Assembly (NCBI GenBank): GCA_037389465.1
Contig: JAZARR010000185.1
Location: forward strand, 2,046,001 to 2,110,000
Length of the DNA stretch: 64,000 nt
DNA from: Baylisascaris procyonis
Lineage: Eukaryota; Nematoda; Chromadorea; Rhabditida; Ascarididae
Direction of reading: 5' to 3'
The position numbers and the translations under genes were made by a program. The notes below the pieces were generated by a model. The model was given only the letters and a program-made list of their open reading frames with translations. It ran no database searches and had not been told where the DNA came from. This document shows positions 34,701 to 44,857 of the stretch, in pieces (the first letter of the stretch is position 1; each line of letters starts with the position of its first letter).

Positions 34701-37700
34701 CACCATTTCTTTTATTCTTTCAGTCAGTATTTCTACTCTTTGGTGTTGGTTACGTTTGAAGTTTATCATTGCTAAAAGCGATGGAATTACAGTTAAAAGA
34801 AGCGGAAGAAGGCTACACGGAACTGGCGATAAGCAGTGTACGTTCATCACACGATGCCATCAATGAAATCAAACCACAGTACGGTCGCATCAAGACATAC
34901 GTATGTTTTGCGATTGTAATTCCTTATAAGCTATATATCTGTATGATAGTCATTTTTTCATATCATAGTTATGCAAATGAAATAAAACAGTGAAACTTGA
35001 TAGCTATTCCTGCACTTATTATTGCTGAAAAGGAGGCTAAAGGGAGTGCATGGAGAAGCAGACGAATGCGATCATTACTGTGAATAGAAGAAAAAATATT
35101 AAGGCATCTTAGACTAAGCAGGAAAGTGATCTGTCAAAAATTATACCTCTGAGCTTAATCACCATTCCTGCTCATATAGTTCTATGTCATGGTTGTGCAG
35201 TGACTCATTGAACGCAATTATATAAGATTAGATGAAAGCGGAATTAGATGTACATCATTATGTGGTTAACGTCCGTGCCCTAATTTAGAGTATTCAGTTG
35301 CAGGTTGCAGCTGCAAATTGCGTGACCTTCCCCCCCCCCCATCCCCCTCTAATTATGGGATGGTAAGTAGCTTCTATCCATGTATGTGTAGGAATATAAA
35401 GTGCCATGTTTCAGATGGCCAATTCTATAGGGTGGATAAGCGAAGCGATGTCGACAGCTGAACGTGCCTCTTTACGGCATGTATTCGTTGATGCAATACG
35501 TAGCGTCCTCGAAAACAATAGTCTTGATGATTTTCCGTATGTTTTTTTCCTTCTCTGTTAATCTTATTTTATGTGATACAGTTGTACAAATCTTATGTCT
35601 GCGAGGCATCAGATAAGTGATTGTATTTTTCATGAGATGTGAAGGAAAAAAGGCCTTTGTTAATATACCGCTGCGTTATTGTGCTAATATTGCCTTAGAG
35701 GGATTACGGTAATACAGTATTCGAAATCATCTTTCATCAGGAAAGGTGAACTAATGAGAGCGTCATATGTGAATAGATTCCTTCAGCTGCTCCTCTCTCT
35801 CTCCTGGTTCTGGCCTTTTAGTTGTGACGGATGCCAGTTTTTGGTTTTCATAGGAAGGGATGAGTCAACGTTACGGATTTTTTCATTTGAATTGCCCTTG
35901 GGAAGGAAGACCGTAGTATTTAATACATAAAATTTGCTAAAACTTACATTGCATTTTTTGCATCTTCAAGGTATATTATAAGATACTTTCGAAATAGTAA
36001 AGTATGGTGTCGTTTATAGAATTTTGACTAATTAATGGACTTTTTTGTGTTAGTAAATTTCTGAGATGATAGCAGAAGCTGAATAAACAATGGTATGACT
36101 CGAATCGGCGGTAAGGTCAGACACAATTCACTGAGGTGGCTTTATTTTTTAGTGTACATAATGCGCTTGGTGTGAGTTTAATATGTGTGCAACGATGGGA
36201 TGAGATGATCGCTTGTGTCAAAAAAACAGTCGAACTTATGTGCCAACTTATGGCAATCGGAATATTGGATTCACCATCCGAGGGTCTCGAAACGATTATT
36301 GCCTGTCATTATAAATATAAATCAGTAGAAACACCTAAGAGGAAGTATGTATTTTCATTTAAATTGGCGAAAGTGCATTTTAATAAGAAGCATTAAGCGT
36401 TTATTTGTCTTCATTCCTTCCCTCTTCCCTTTCCTCTCTAATGATTCAAATTAGTCATTGGATGAAAGCTGAATTCCCCTACATATCTCTGCTAGTTGCG
36501 ATTAAATGATGTGAAATATTCGAGAATGTCGATTGATCAACTAGTGTAAATATTTCCGTAAATCAATCATCCCTCCTTCCCCTCTTGGCCCCTGCCCCAT
36601 CCTCGTCCGCAGTATTTATTTCTTAGTTATCGTTCTGAGTGTTTTAAGGTGCTGATTGAGAATTGAACAGAGTTGATAGTGATATGAAATTAGGAACTGA
36701 GAGCAATAAAGCAAGGATAAAGCATTTTTTTTTTCACAAAAAAAAAAACCATTAACGTATTTGTTTAGAGTTGAGAAAAGAAATCTGAAAATGGTTTCAT
36801 GATAGCATTTAGATTTACTTCAATTTTGAAGCCGACTTTGGTCCTGAAAAAATTATTTTTGGCAGAAACTGGAAAGTTTGATGCATAAAAGAGGTTTTGA
36901 GTAGGCCATGAACAAACTGCAGCCTATAAATTACATATCGCAGCCCAAAAGTTACGGCACAAAGATAAGCAGTTAATTAAACCCCAGACACAGTAAGGTT
37001 AGCATCCGGTCATTGAGTCTCCACTTGTGTAGTCAACAATGATATCATATTGTGCGACTTCTGTGATAATGCACAATTTTTCAGCTGCGATTTGTGTTTA
37101 TTCAACAAGCAACTTAATTCGTTCGAATCATTGATGTTTGTTGGTGCTCCACCGAAAAAGTTCGTTATTTATTTATTCATTCACTTAATAGCAGCTATGA
37201 ATGGCACGCGTCGCTTTATTAAATGGTAGATGTTATTCAATTGCAAACGGCTGCCTTATCACTTCGAATGGCACTCAAATTTTGGTATTATATGGATGTC
37301 AAAAGCGAGAAGAGGAGGGATTTTATTTTCTCGGGAAAAGGGGGAGAGATGGGGAAGATAATGGACTTTTTTTGGGATGAAATGGTGACAAAATTTGCAA
37401 CATTACGTGATACGGAATTTATGTTTTTGCCTATTCAAACAGTTAGAGCGATATTCTCATTCAACTTGTTATACTAAATAGCACTCTATTTTACTAACCT
37501 ATAGGAATTGTTTTTATTTCAGGAAATTTTTTGATAATAAAGAAGAAACTGTAGAGGGCACAGCAGGTGCTAAAAAGGCATCAAGTTTGGAGATCGTTTT
37601 GCACACGACACGATCGATGATGCTACGCAATAGTGGACATTTCCATAGGAAACTATTAGATGCGTCTAAAGAAAGCGAATCACTGATCGACCTCTTCAAG

Positions 37701-40700
37701 ACTATCCTTCAGAAGGGCAAAGATCTCTATGGTGCCTATGAAGATTTTGCGGCTAGAACGTATGTTTTATTAATTGCCTTTTTGTTCATATTATTATATC
37801 AGTTATAATAGTAACGAAGTCTTTTTTGAAAATGATTAAAATGGCGCTATATATATGAATGTTTTAGGCTAAGGTGCTCATTTTACTAAAATTCGTGAAT
37901 ACCCTCCTCTCTTTCTTCTCTAAGGGTAGGGAAGTTAACCACAATTCTTAGAATTCGCAGGAATTGAGCTAAAATTAGACTAAAAACAGGTGCTGCAAAG
38001 AGTGGAAAATATCCAAGAGTTATGAGAAAGTATTACTCGAAAATGCAACATCTTTGCTGCGTTCATTGCTTCCTGAGTTAAATTAGTGACGCATCAAAAC
38101 AGGATCGTTGAATTAAGACAACTTCTAGCAATATTATTCCCTGGGTTTTAATTTCATTATATAAAAAAGTGATCGTTGGCAGCTTTCCAGTTAAAGAATT
38201 GCGAATATTAGCCGAAAAAGTAAATCGCAATTCGAGAATCGCCTGTTTTCCGAGAACTGGAAGCGGATACGATCGTATGCGATTAAAATAGTCGTATCTT
38301 TAAAAAAAGCCACAATAACTGCAGAATTGATTGCTGCGATAAAAACTTGCTAGAGTAGCTCAAATGGTGTCTAAAAACTGAACAAGAAAACCCTTCAAAA
38401 TTCCATTCAACAGTTTGTTCGCCCATTGATCTTCTTCACTTATTCTTTTGCTCTGCTCCACCCTCTAGCCCTCTTTTAGTAGACAAGATTGCATCTACTC
38501 CACCTAATCAACGAGCGATCTACTGCGATCAAATGAGTTTTGTGGTTGCAGTGATAGTGGTGATCAATATTTGTGCAGCACGTTGTATGCTCACACTTGT
38601 TTGATCTTAATGTGGTATCATCCCCATGTAGATCATGACCTCTCTATGCATTCGGGGGCGTAGCAGAGGCTATAAATAGACTGCGGTCTTACTTGCTAAT
38701 CATTGTGTTTTTCTTGCTCATCGTCGGGTGGATCGTCTTACTCGTATTAAACGAGTTTTTATTGCTGAAATGCCTTCACGCCAGACTCGGTCGTCGCATT
38801 TTCTTCTATTCGTTCAACTGATATTGATAGGTCTCTAACATTTGAATGTTTTTAATAGTGATGGCGTGAAATGAATGACCATCGCATTCATTCATTGAGC
38901 TTTTTGGAAATTGCTTTCACTAAACGCTTGTTGAATTTATTTTGCTAATTATGGACAATTTTTCGTTTGTTTTTAACGTTTACTGCACGATAAATATCCA
39001 CTGCATGGCAGAGTCCGAATTTTTAGGGAGTGGACATGATATACGTAGGCGGTAGTGTGAAACATATATATTTACTTTGGTGTGGATAGTGCATATTTGC
39101 ACTTATTTTTCTTCCCTGTTCCCGCTTGCCCTCCCCGTTGTCGTCTTATCATCCCAACAATGCTGGTTCCTCGTTTCTGACTTGGAACTTCTATATTATA
39201 TTTCCACTGGTTCATTTGAAGGCTGTCTATTCGTCATGAATAGAAGCGCGTTTAGGCAGTAAAATATCTTTTGATACCTTTTGAAATGTTTTTTGAAAGA
39301 TGTGATACTTTCGCTAAGATATCTTTATGAAAAACTGTTGTTGAGGTAATGTAACCTTTACTTTCCAATATTCCCACTAAAAAATATTCATTTTGCTCTC
39401 TTATGATATTTCATAATCAAATCCTAATGAGGTGACGTCAGTTTACTTTTATTTTTTCGGCAACTCGATTATAGCATTTTTGTTTCAGCGATGAATTACG
39501 TCAATGCAAATTACGATTGGAATATGCATCGGAAGAAATTATTGAGCAATATGGTGGTATAAAGGATCTTCCACATAATTATATCATCAAAGGTAGCGAA
39601 GAGGGAACGGTCGGTTATTTGAAATTGTCCTTATTGTTTTCGCTTATACAAATTTCATTGAGAAATAACTATACGATAACAGGGACATTTATTTTACTGA
39701 TATGTTATCAGTGTAGGTGCTATTGATAGACTTAATCAGTTCCTAATTTGGGACGGAGGGAGAGGAAGGAGCAAGTCGTATTTGCATGCCTTGAGCACTG
39801 TCGACGGCGCAGATCATTCGAGGGCTCAAGGAAAGACCTGAGCTTTAGCCCAACCTTCGGGTCCACCGAATTGGATTTTTCTCTCAACCGAACTCGTTTA
39901 TGCCCCGTATTCTAAAACAAAGACCGAATCGATGACGATCTACTCTTTTCAAATTGGGATTTATTAGAAGGCCAATCCTAGTAGGGCTTCCGTGTACTAG
40001 AAAACCTTGCAGCGCATTGAATCTCTTCTCAGGTTTATACCACCAATGGAGTCTTTTTTAGCGTCGAGCTGATGCTCAAGCTGTAGGAACGGAACAGTTG
40101 ACGCAAGCGCGATTGCTATCAAAACTTCGCTACGTATCGACTCTGCGTCATTCGCAACGTAGTGATTGTCCGATTTGTTTAAACCGGCTTGGAGATGCTT
40201 GGCTTGTCTTTCCATGTGCACATTGTATTTGCACCGCTTGCTTCGGTGCGCTTTCCAAATAGTAAGTGCCTTTAAATATTTTATTATTGAAGCAAATTTT
40301 GTGCTTTTTATGTGAAGTAGATTTCACGTTATGCTTAATTCCAGCATTAATATAATAAAGGATGAGATTGGCAGCGGGGCGGAAAATTGGCGAGAGAATC
40401 AATTTATGTCGCAAATAAAATAAGCCAACTTATTTATGGGTTGATTTATTGTTTTCATCATTTTTTACCGTGCTTTTTTCTTCGCAAAGATAATGTTTTG
40501 TGAGGGATGTATCTGTAGGTGTATGTTGTCTCGAATCTCTTCCATTCGCAGGATTGGTCCTTACTCCTTTGAGTTCCGTTGTTGTGCGCTGCATTCGTTT
40601 TATGATTATTCAGATTTTTTTCGTTATTCCAATAATACAGTTGTGAGCATCGTCGCGGATGGAACTTTTCGTAGAATTTATTCACTCGAATAAACTGCGG

Positions 40701-43700
40701 AAATTTTCATCATTAAGAAGCAATCATATCTTATGAACTTAACCTCACCCCATCTCAGCATCCCCACTTTCCTGAATTGATTCTGTAGTCGTTAAAGTTG
40801 CTACTGTGATACCTGATATTTGTGAACTTGTGCTTAAAAGATAGGAAACATTATCCCCGTTGGAGCGTTGCCAAAAATGTCATTCTTTGTTGTTGTAATG
40901 TGGTGATTGGCACTTTGAACTGTTTTGCGGAAAGCCCTCCTGTACTTTGTTTTTTTTTTTTTTTTCACATTTGCTAAATTTTATTCACCTACCAATTAGC
41001 GATAAAAATAAGCAGCAGTCTTTTGCCTCTATTCGCTGATCTCCACCCTCCGTTCCTTGTATTCACTCTTATCTATTCCATCATTTCCCTAGCCATGACC
41101 GCCTCCCTTTTGTTCTCCTTTCTTTCGTTGCACCCGCGTGTGCTTTTTTAAATTTCTTTGTTGCATCCCTTTGAAAGTCGTTTGTTTTATATGTTCATAT
41201 GGAATTTGGAAGCTTATCGATGGATTCAAATCGTATATTAGTCACTGCAGACGATATTTTTAACAAGAAAAGATTCCGAATCCCATGAGTGCCACCCCCT
41301 TGGTGCCACCCTCATTGATGTGGGTGGCACCAAAGGGATTCGATCATAAGTCCTGCGACAGGCAATTGCTTCTAGCTATTCACTCGAGCGTTATATGATT
41401 ATTTCAGCAGCGTTTCCATGTCGTCGCTCCTGAAGTGTCCAGTATGTCGTAGTATGACGACTCGTAGCTCCATCGCTTTCGTGCAGAATCGTGGTCCATC
41501 GAGATCGTTGCATTTTCTCGACTCTCCTTCAGTTGTTGTAAAGGGTGATGCATCTGTCAAGGTTTTTATTCTACAGAATTTTATGTATCATTGTTCTACA
41601 TTTATGTATATATTCTAATAAGCAAGAAAATACTAGATTCAGCATCAGATCTTTGAGCTGCCTTTTTTTTTGATGGGGAAGATCGTTTGACTTGTTGCAT
41701 TGAATTTTGTCTTTCTTTACTGCTGCAGGTTTTCATTTGCACAGTGCATTGGGGATGCCCTTTTTATGTATTTGTGAGCTGCTTTTAGCTTGAGAACAAC
41801 TGCAGTTAAATTATTCAAGGTACTTATGTGGTCTGAATTACGTGATGATTTCTTATACTCTTTTTCATGTTTATTGATCGATTTCGAGTAGAGTTATGAG
41901 TATTCAAATGCGCAGAAAATTTACGAACATTATACGCTAGTAGAATTTTTATTTTTTCCCATAAGAGCGAATGGGGTTCCGCATATTCGCTTTTGTTGGT
42001 GGCTCATGAAACTTATGGAAATTGCTGATCAAATGAACGAGTTGCAAAAGCGCTTATTGTGTCAAATTTTTCCTCGTCTATTTTTTCATCACTCTGTTTC
42101 GTTTTATTTGATTTTTGCTGAATTTTAGAGTGGGAATCTGAGACACTTTGTGTTCTCGTGATCGTTGTAGATAATTTTGCTTTCGGCCAGTTTTACGTTG
42201 ACTCGAATATTCCATCCCTGTTTAATTTCTTCAGAAAGGGAAGGAGTAAGGAGAAAGAGGGAAGGAATCTCCAGATCATGTGTCAGTTTTGGTTGTCGTC
42301 ACCAGCTTCTACAGAGTGACGGAATCAGTATTTCGAGTGTTTTTTCTTATGAAACGCAATTTTTCGGCAGCTGCTTTACTTACTACACATAGGTTTTTAT
42401 GTGCTGTAAGTCGCACGAAGTTGCTAGTGAAAGATGCACATTCTTACCAGTGTCGGTGGGAAGCTTTCGGGATCACGTGCAGAAATATGCTTTCATGCCA
42501 GCACGCGTTATTCTTTGTTTTCGGCAGCATGATAAGCACAACAACTGCTGTCTATTTGTTACGTTATTGTTTACCTTTCTGCCGATCTCATAGTAATGAT
42601 ATTGCAGCTGGATGCAGTAGTACGTCGTCTGCTCTCAATACATGAACGCGATCCATGGGCAAAGACATTAGTTTTCACGTCGATTCCCTCGATAATACCC
42701 GTCGTTTGTGGATTACTTCAAGAGAACAATATCCCATATCGTAATTATTCGGTTGGCAAGCGGCAAGTGACACTTGCTGAGTTTCGACTTGATCCTAAGA
42801 TTCAGGTTCGCCATCCAGATTTCTTATTTTATTGGTTTTTTATGAATTATTTGAATAACGTTGTTGGAGCTGATCGTTGATTGTTTGGAGATGAAGTTTT
42901 TTAAGACATTTTAAGATCAATTGATTAAGGCCAAGCATATTTTGAATTAGGTTAAGGTATGAGATGCGCATAGGGTGCATTTAGGCAGGGATTTCTAAAC
43001 AGAAGATAAATATGAATCGCGTGGGGGAGGGGAGGGAGCGAATGTATGTAGATGAATAATTGATATCGAAAACAGTCTTAATTATTTTATATGTTGTTTT
43101 AGTAGATCGATTATTGACTTTTCAGTTCATTTCTCTTGTCAATGGAAACTTAAGCTTTTATAAATATTTTATATTTCTAATAATAAATTACAGGTGTTGG
43201 TTATGCCTATAAATCAAGGTGCTCGTGGGCTGAATTTGACAGTGGCCAATAATATTATCTTTATTGAGCCTCAATTGGATGCATCACAATTGGCTCAGGT
43301 ACTTTTTTGAATGGTTATCTTTTATTAAAATTGCAGCCTGTGATTTTTGAAGATACTTAATTTCTTCGGGATGAAACTAGTTTCGGAATGGTTTGATATT
43401 TAATGTTTAAGAAAAGGAATAAAACTTAACGAGGGGTTTAGCAATTAGGGAATAGCGAATGTTGCACGAACAGAAGGGGAAATGGGACAATACGGTACTG
43501 GATTCTTTAGTTAAAAGTTTCGTTGGAAAAGAGAAATGTGCTCATCGATGACGATCCTTCACATGTGCTGTCAACACTTTTCTTCACGGTTTCACTTATC
43601 TATTCAAAGGATTGTTTCGGTTTTTTTAGAAAAAAATTCTTCGATATGTTTATCCGTAAATTGTGCAAAGCTTACTTCAGTCAGACGAGCGGTACTGATT

Positions 43701-44857
43701 TAGTTCTATGCAATATTTTCGGTGAATACTGAACTTCGCCTCAACTTTTTTTTTGTTTTATTTAAAGGAACAGTCTTCCAGGTCTTGATTGTTGCTTTCC
43801 TTCTCTTTCCTCGTCCTGTTATTTTGAAATTAAAGAATCCTGCTTTCTACTGTATATGAAATTTAAGATCTGTTTTTGAAGGCGGTTGGCCGAATAGATC
43901 GTATCGGACAAACACGGCGGATGATGATACATCATTTTGTTGTTTACGGGTCAATAGAGGAGCATATCCATCATAGGATCACCGATCCACAGAACACGGA
44001 GTGGACGGTGGGTGATCTCAAAAGATTGCTACGTAAGTTTGTTTTTAATTTACTTGTTTTTATCCGTTTTTTGAACCTATGCTCAAAAAGACATAAATTC
44101 CTCGACTTCGGTTGATCTGCTCAATATATTATCACTATTTTCGAGTTGATTATTGGCTGCTGACTTTAGAGGAAAGGAAATTTTGAAGAATCCTTTGAAA
44201 GTATTGTTGTGATGCTGTCATTCCTTTTTTTGTGGATTATGAACTTTTCTTTATAAGGATGGTGACACTTATGAAACAATACCGGCGTGGTTTTAAGGTT
44301 TTTAGTATTGCTTTGATAGTAGTAACTCTTATAAAAATATCCCGATTTCAGATACGGGTGTTCAATATTTCGATCAGGCGCTCAATAATGGTTCGTTTTT
44401 TTTGCTGCTTTTAGTTTGTTTTGATCACACTTTTTGATAGTGCACTTTATAAGAGGGAAACATGTTTTTTTTTTTTAAATGACGATATTTCAATAATATT
44501 TCGATATCTTCATTCTGAAGGGTTTCGCCTATTTCCTCCTTTTTTGGGAATGCGTAATTGGTTGAGGTCTTAGGAAAAAAATTTGGGTGGCGGGTTAGAC
44601 GGTTGGGTTCACATAAACAGTCGAAGGGGTGATTCAAGTTATTGGAATCCAATGCTTCAATAATTTACCTCTTCAATGCTTCCACTTCAATAAGCGGATG
44701 ATTTTATCTCATTTAAAATATTATTGGAATCTAATGCGATCACACCTATCATAGTTACCTCAATTGATTCAAACACCTCAGTTTGTGTTGCTAAAGTTTA
44801 GCAGTTTTTTTAGGATCAACACAAGCAAGTGCAAATACGACGCCGATTTCCATTTAA
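19727..44857 (+). CDS. SHPRH: SHPRH-type SNF2 ATPase / RING E3 ubiquitin ligase
   Basis: A 25-kb gene built from: 19727-19843, 20716-20835, (gap), 21784-21940, 23086-23235, 24206-24358, 24471-24701, 25391-25597, 26859-26966, 27390-27516, 28146-28210, 29353-29476, 30738-30934, 31292-31400, 31804-31931, 32617-32722, 33560-33686, 33947-34058, 34781-34900, 35415-35536, 36153-36344, 37085-37159, 37523-37759, 39489-39592, 40087-40261, 41408-41561, 42608-42805, 43194-43298, 43882-44032, 44352-44390 and 44814-44857. Order matches human SHPRH: LRPYQ, DEMGLGKT, a PHD remnant, DEAQ, a helical middle, a C3HC4 RING, then the second helicase lobe. Human SHPRH polyubiquitinates PCNA in the nucleus for DNA-damage tolerance. 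About 1,350 residues are predicted (human about 1,680). Uncertain: everything before 23 kb, the 24358 donor, and the 30738 and 34781 starts. Confidence 0.9.
23086..24701 (+). other. SHPRH exons: start of SNF2 N-lobe with Walker A
   Basis: Exon 23086-23235 ends in VPVLRPYQ, matching the segment that opens the SNF2 domain of human SHPRH. Exon 24206-24358 continues MDAVRFMISRE. Exon 24471-24701 carries GGILADEMGLGKTVELLGLI, the ATP-binding Walker A loop with its Lys and Thr intact, and about 45 further residues. The junction 24358/24471 needs a GTGCCA donor to stay in frame; the stronger-looking GTCTTC donor at 24369 would break it. No linker-histone (H15) domain is visible after Walker A where human SHPRH has one. 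Confidence 0.85.
25391..25597 (+). other. SHPRH exon: degenerate PHD finger
   Basis: This 69-codon exon starts with a basic nuclear-type stretch (KRRRSWDF, later PVKKRAK) and then reads KCLACSVDCSQAKVFWDRF and PFYCPNC. It aligns with the second half of the human SHPRH PHD finger (QCLKCHLWQHAKC and PFYCPHC). The first zinc-binding Cys pair and the conserved His are not evident, so zinc binding as a normal PHD is doubtful. Confidence 0.75.
26859..31931 (+). other. SHPRH exons: rest of SNF2 N-lobe
   Basis: In order: ATLVIAPSTICHQWYEEV (motif Ia, 26859-26966); RDIVICSFETLANEV (27390-27516); PTPLLSVEWWR (28146-28210); VCVDEAQVIES with the DEAQ box and WCITGTPI motif III (29353-29476); LEDLFGLLCFIGVEPYC to WRNTKEDVIDQ (30738-30934); LHFSPLEEQLYRE (31292-31400); and IMEPLEGIRKFIVQPG (31804-31931). 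All match human SHPRH in order. In the last block the human RLRQACCHP motif is replaced by GIRKFIVQP. The 5' end of the 30738 exon is the least certain: only a weak TAAG acceptor is available after an in-frame stop. Confidence 0.85.
29649..30087. repeat. Large inverted repeat in an SHPRH intron
   Basis: The left arm (29695-29822) and right arm (29952-30077) are imperfect reverse complements over about 125 bases, with long identical blocks such as TTGCGAACCGCGAAC and CGAATACTAACGCCCATCA and roughly one change per eight to ten bases. A matching CTTTGAGTG is present outside each arm (29649-29657 and 30079-30087), which may be the element's end. The spacer is about 130 bases. The arms are GC-richer than the intron. 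It could be a fold-back transposon or two opposed copies of one element. Confidence 0.85.
32617..39592 (+). other. SHPRH exons: helical middle region between the two ATPase lobes
   Basis: Nine exons encode the long alpha-helical insertion specific to SHPRH. Recognisable parts are MMEELFRITTHQIEESQRN (32617-32722), LDWLSGYMNEAARRYENTL (33560-33686, corresponding to human LAGIHIIKGEYALAAELYREVL), MNSMIELMKQG (33947-34058), the coiled-coil-like MELQLKEAEEGYTELAISS (34781-34900), CDLCLFNKQLNSFES (37085-37159, matching human CVFCKADELFTEYES) and DELRQCKLRLEYASEEI (39489-39592). An extra open block at 37223-37477 would not join in phase with its neighbours and was left out; it may be an alternative exon. 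Confidence 0.75.
38510..38798 (+). mobile_element. Promoter-bearing dispersed repeat, copy B
   Basis: This is the second copy of the block at 14737-15028, lying in sense orientation in the intron 37760-39488 of the SHPRH-like gene. It keeps TATAAATA (38671-38678), ACTTGCTAATCA, and a TCATT initiator-like site whose A (38702) is again 31 bases after the start of the TATA box. The ACGAGTTT and TCGGTCG motifs further down also align. The short coding frame that follows copy A is not found after copy B. Confidence 0.6.
40087..41561 (+). other. SHPRH exons: C3HC4 RING finger
   Basis: The exon pair 40087-40261 and 41408-41561 reads DCPICLNRLGDAW, then FPCAHCICTACFGAL, and after the intron YSVSMSSLLKCPVCRS. 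All eight zinc ligands are present: Cys-x2-Cys, Cys-x-His, Cys-x2-Cys and the final Cys-x2-Cys. The order and the YSV...KC-x2-CR wording match human SHPRH closely. The intron splits the RING between its third and fourth Cys pairs. This is the part that recruits the E2 enzyme, so ligase activity is likely kept. Confidence 0.9.
41296..41337. repeat. Hairpin, 16-bp arms with one mismatch
   Basis: Left arm CCCCTTGGTGCCACCC (41296-41311) faces right arm GGGTGGCACCAAAGGG (41322-41337) across a ten-base loop, 70 bases upstream of the RING exon at 41408. It could form a stable RNA stem near that splice acceptor. Confidence 0.8.
42608..44857 (+). other. SHPRH exons: helicase C-lobe and C-terminus
   Basis: Exon 42608-42805 has RDPWAKTLVFTSIPSIIPVV (human RDPGAKALVFSTWQDVLDII). 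Exon 43194-43298 has VMPINQGARGLNLTVANNII (motif V). Exon 43882-44032 has AVGRIDRIGQTRRMMIHHFV (motif VI, both Arg kept) and WTVGDLKRLL, like the human TVADLADLF end. Two small exons (44352-44390, 44814-44857) add about 27 residues ending NTTPISI at a TAA. The exon at 43882 follows a TTGAAG acceptor. In another frame 44814 continues open to a GTGAGT donor at 44867, so an alternative end is possible. Confidence 0.85.

Noticed and set aside
42177..42645. Overlapping frames of 64-121 codons in an SHPRH intron
   Set aside because: Several frames are open at once, none has homology, and they sit between two well-supported SHPRH exons.
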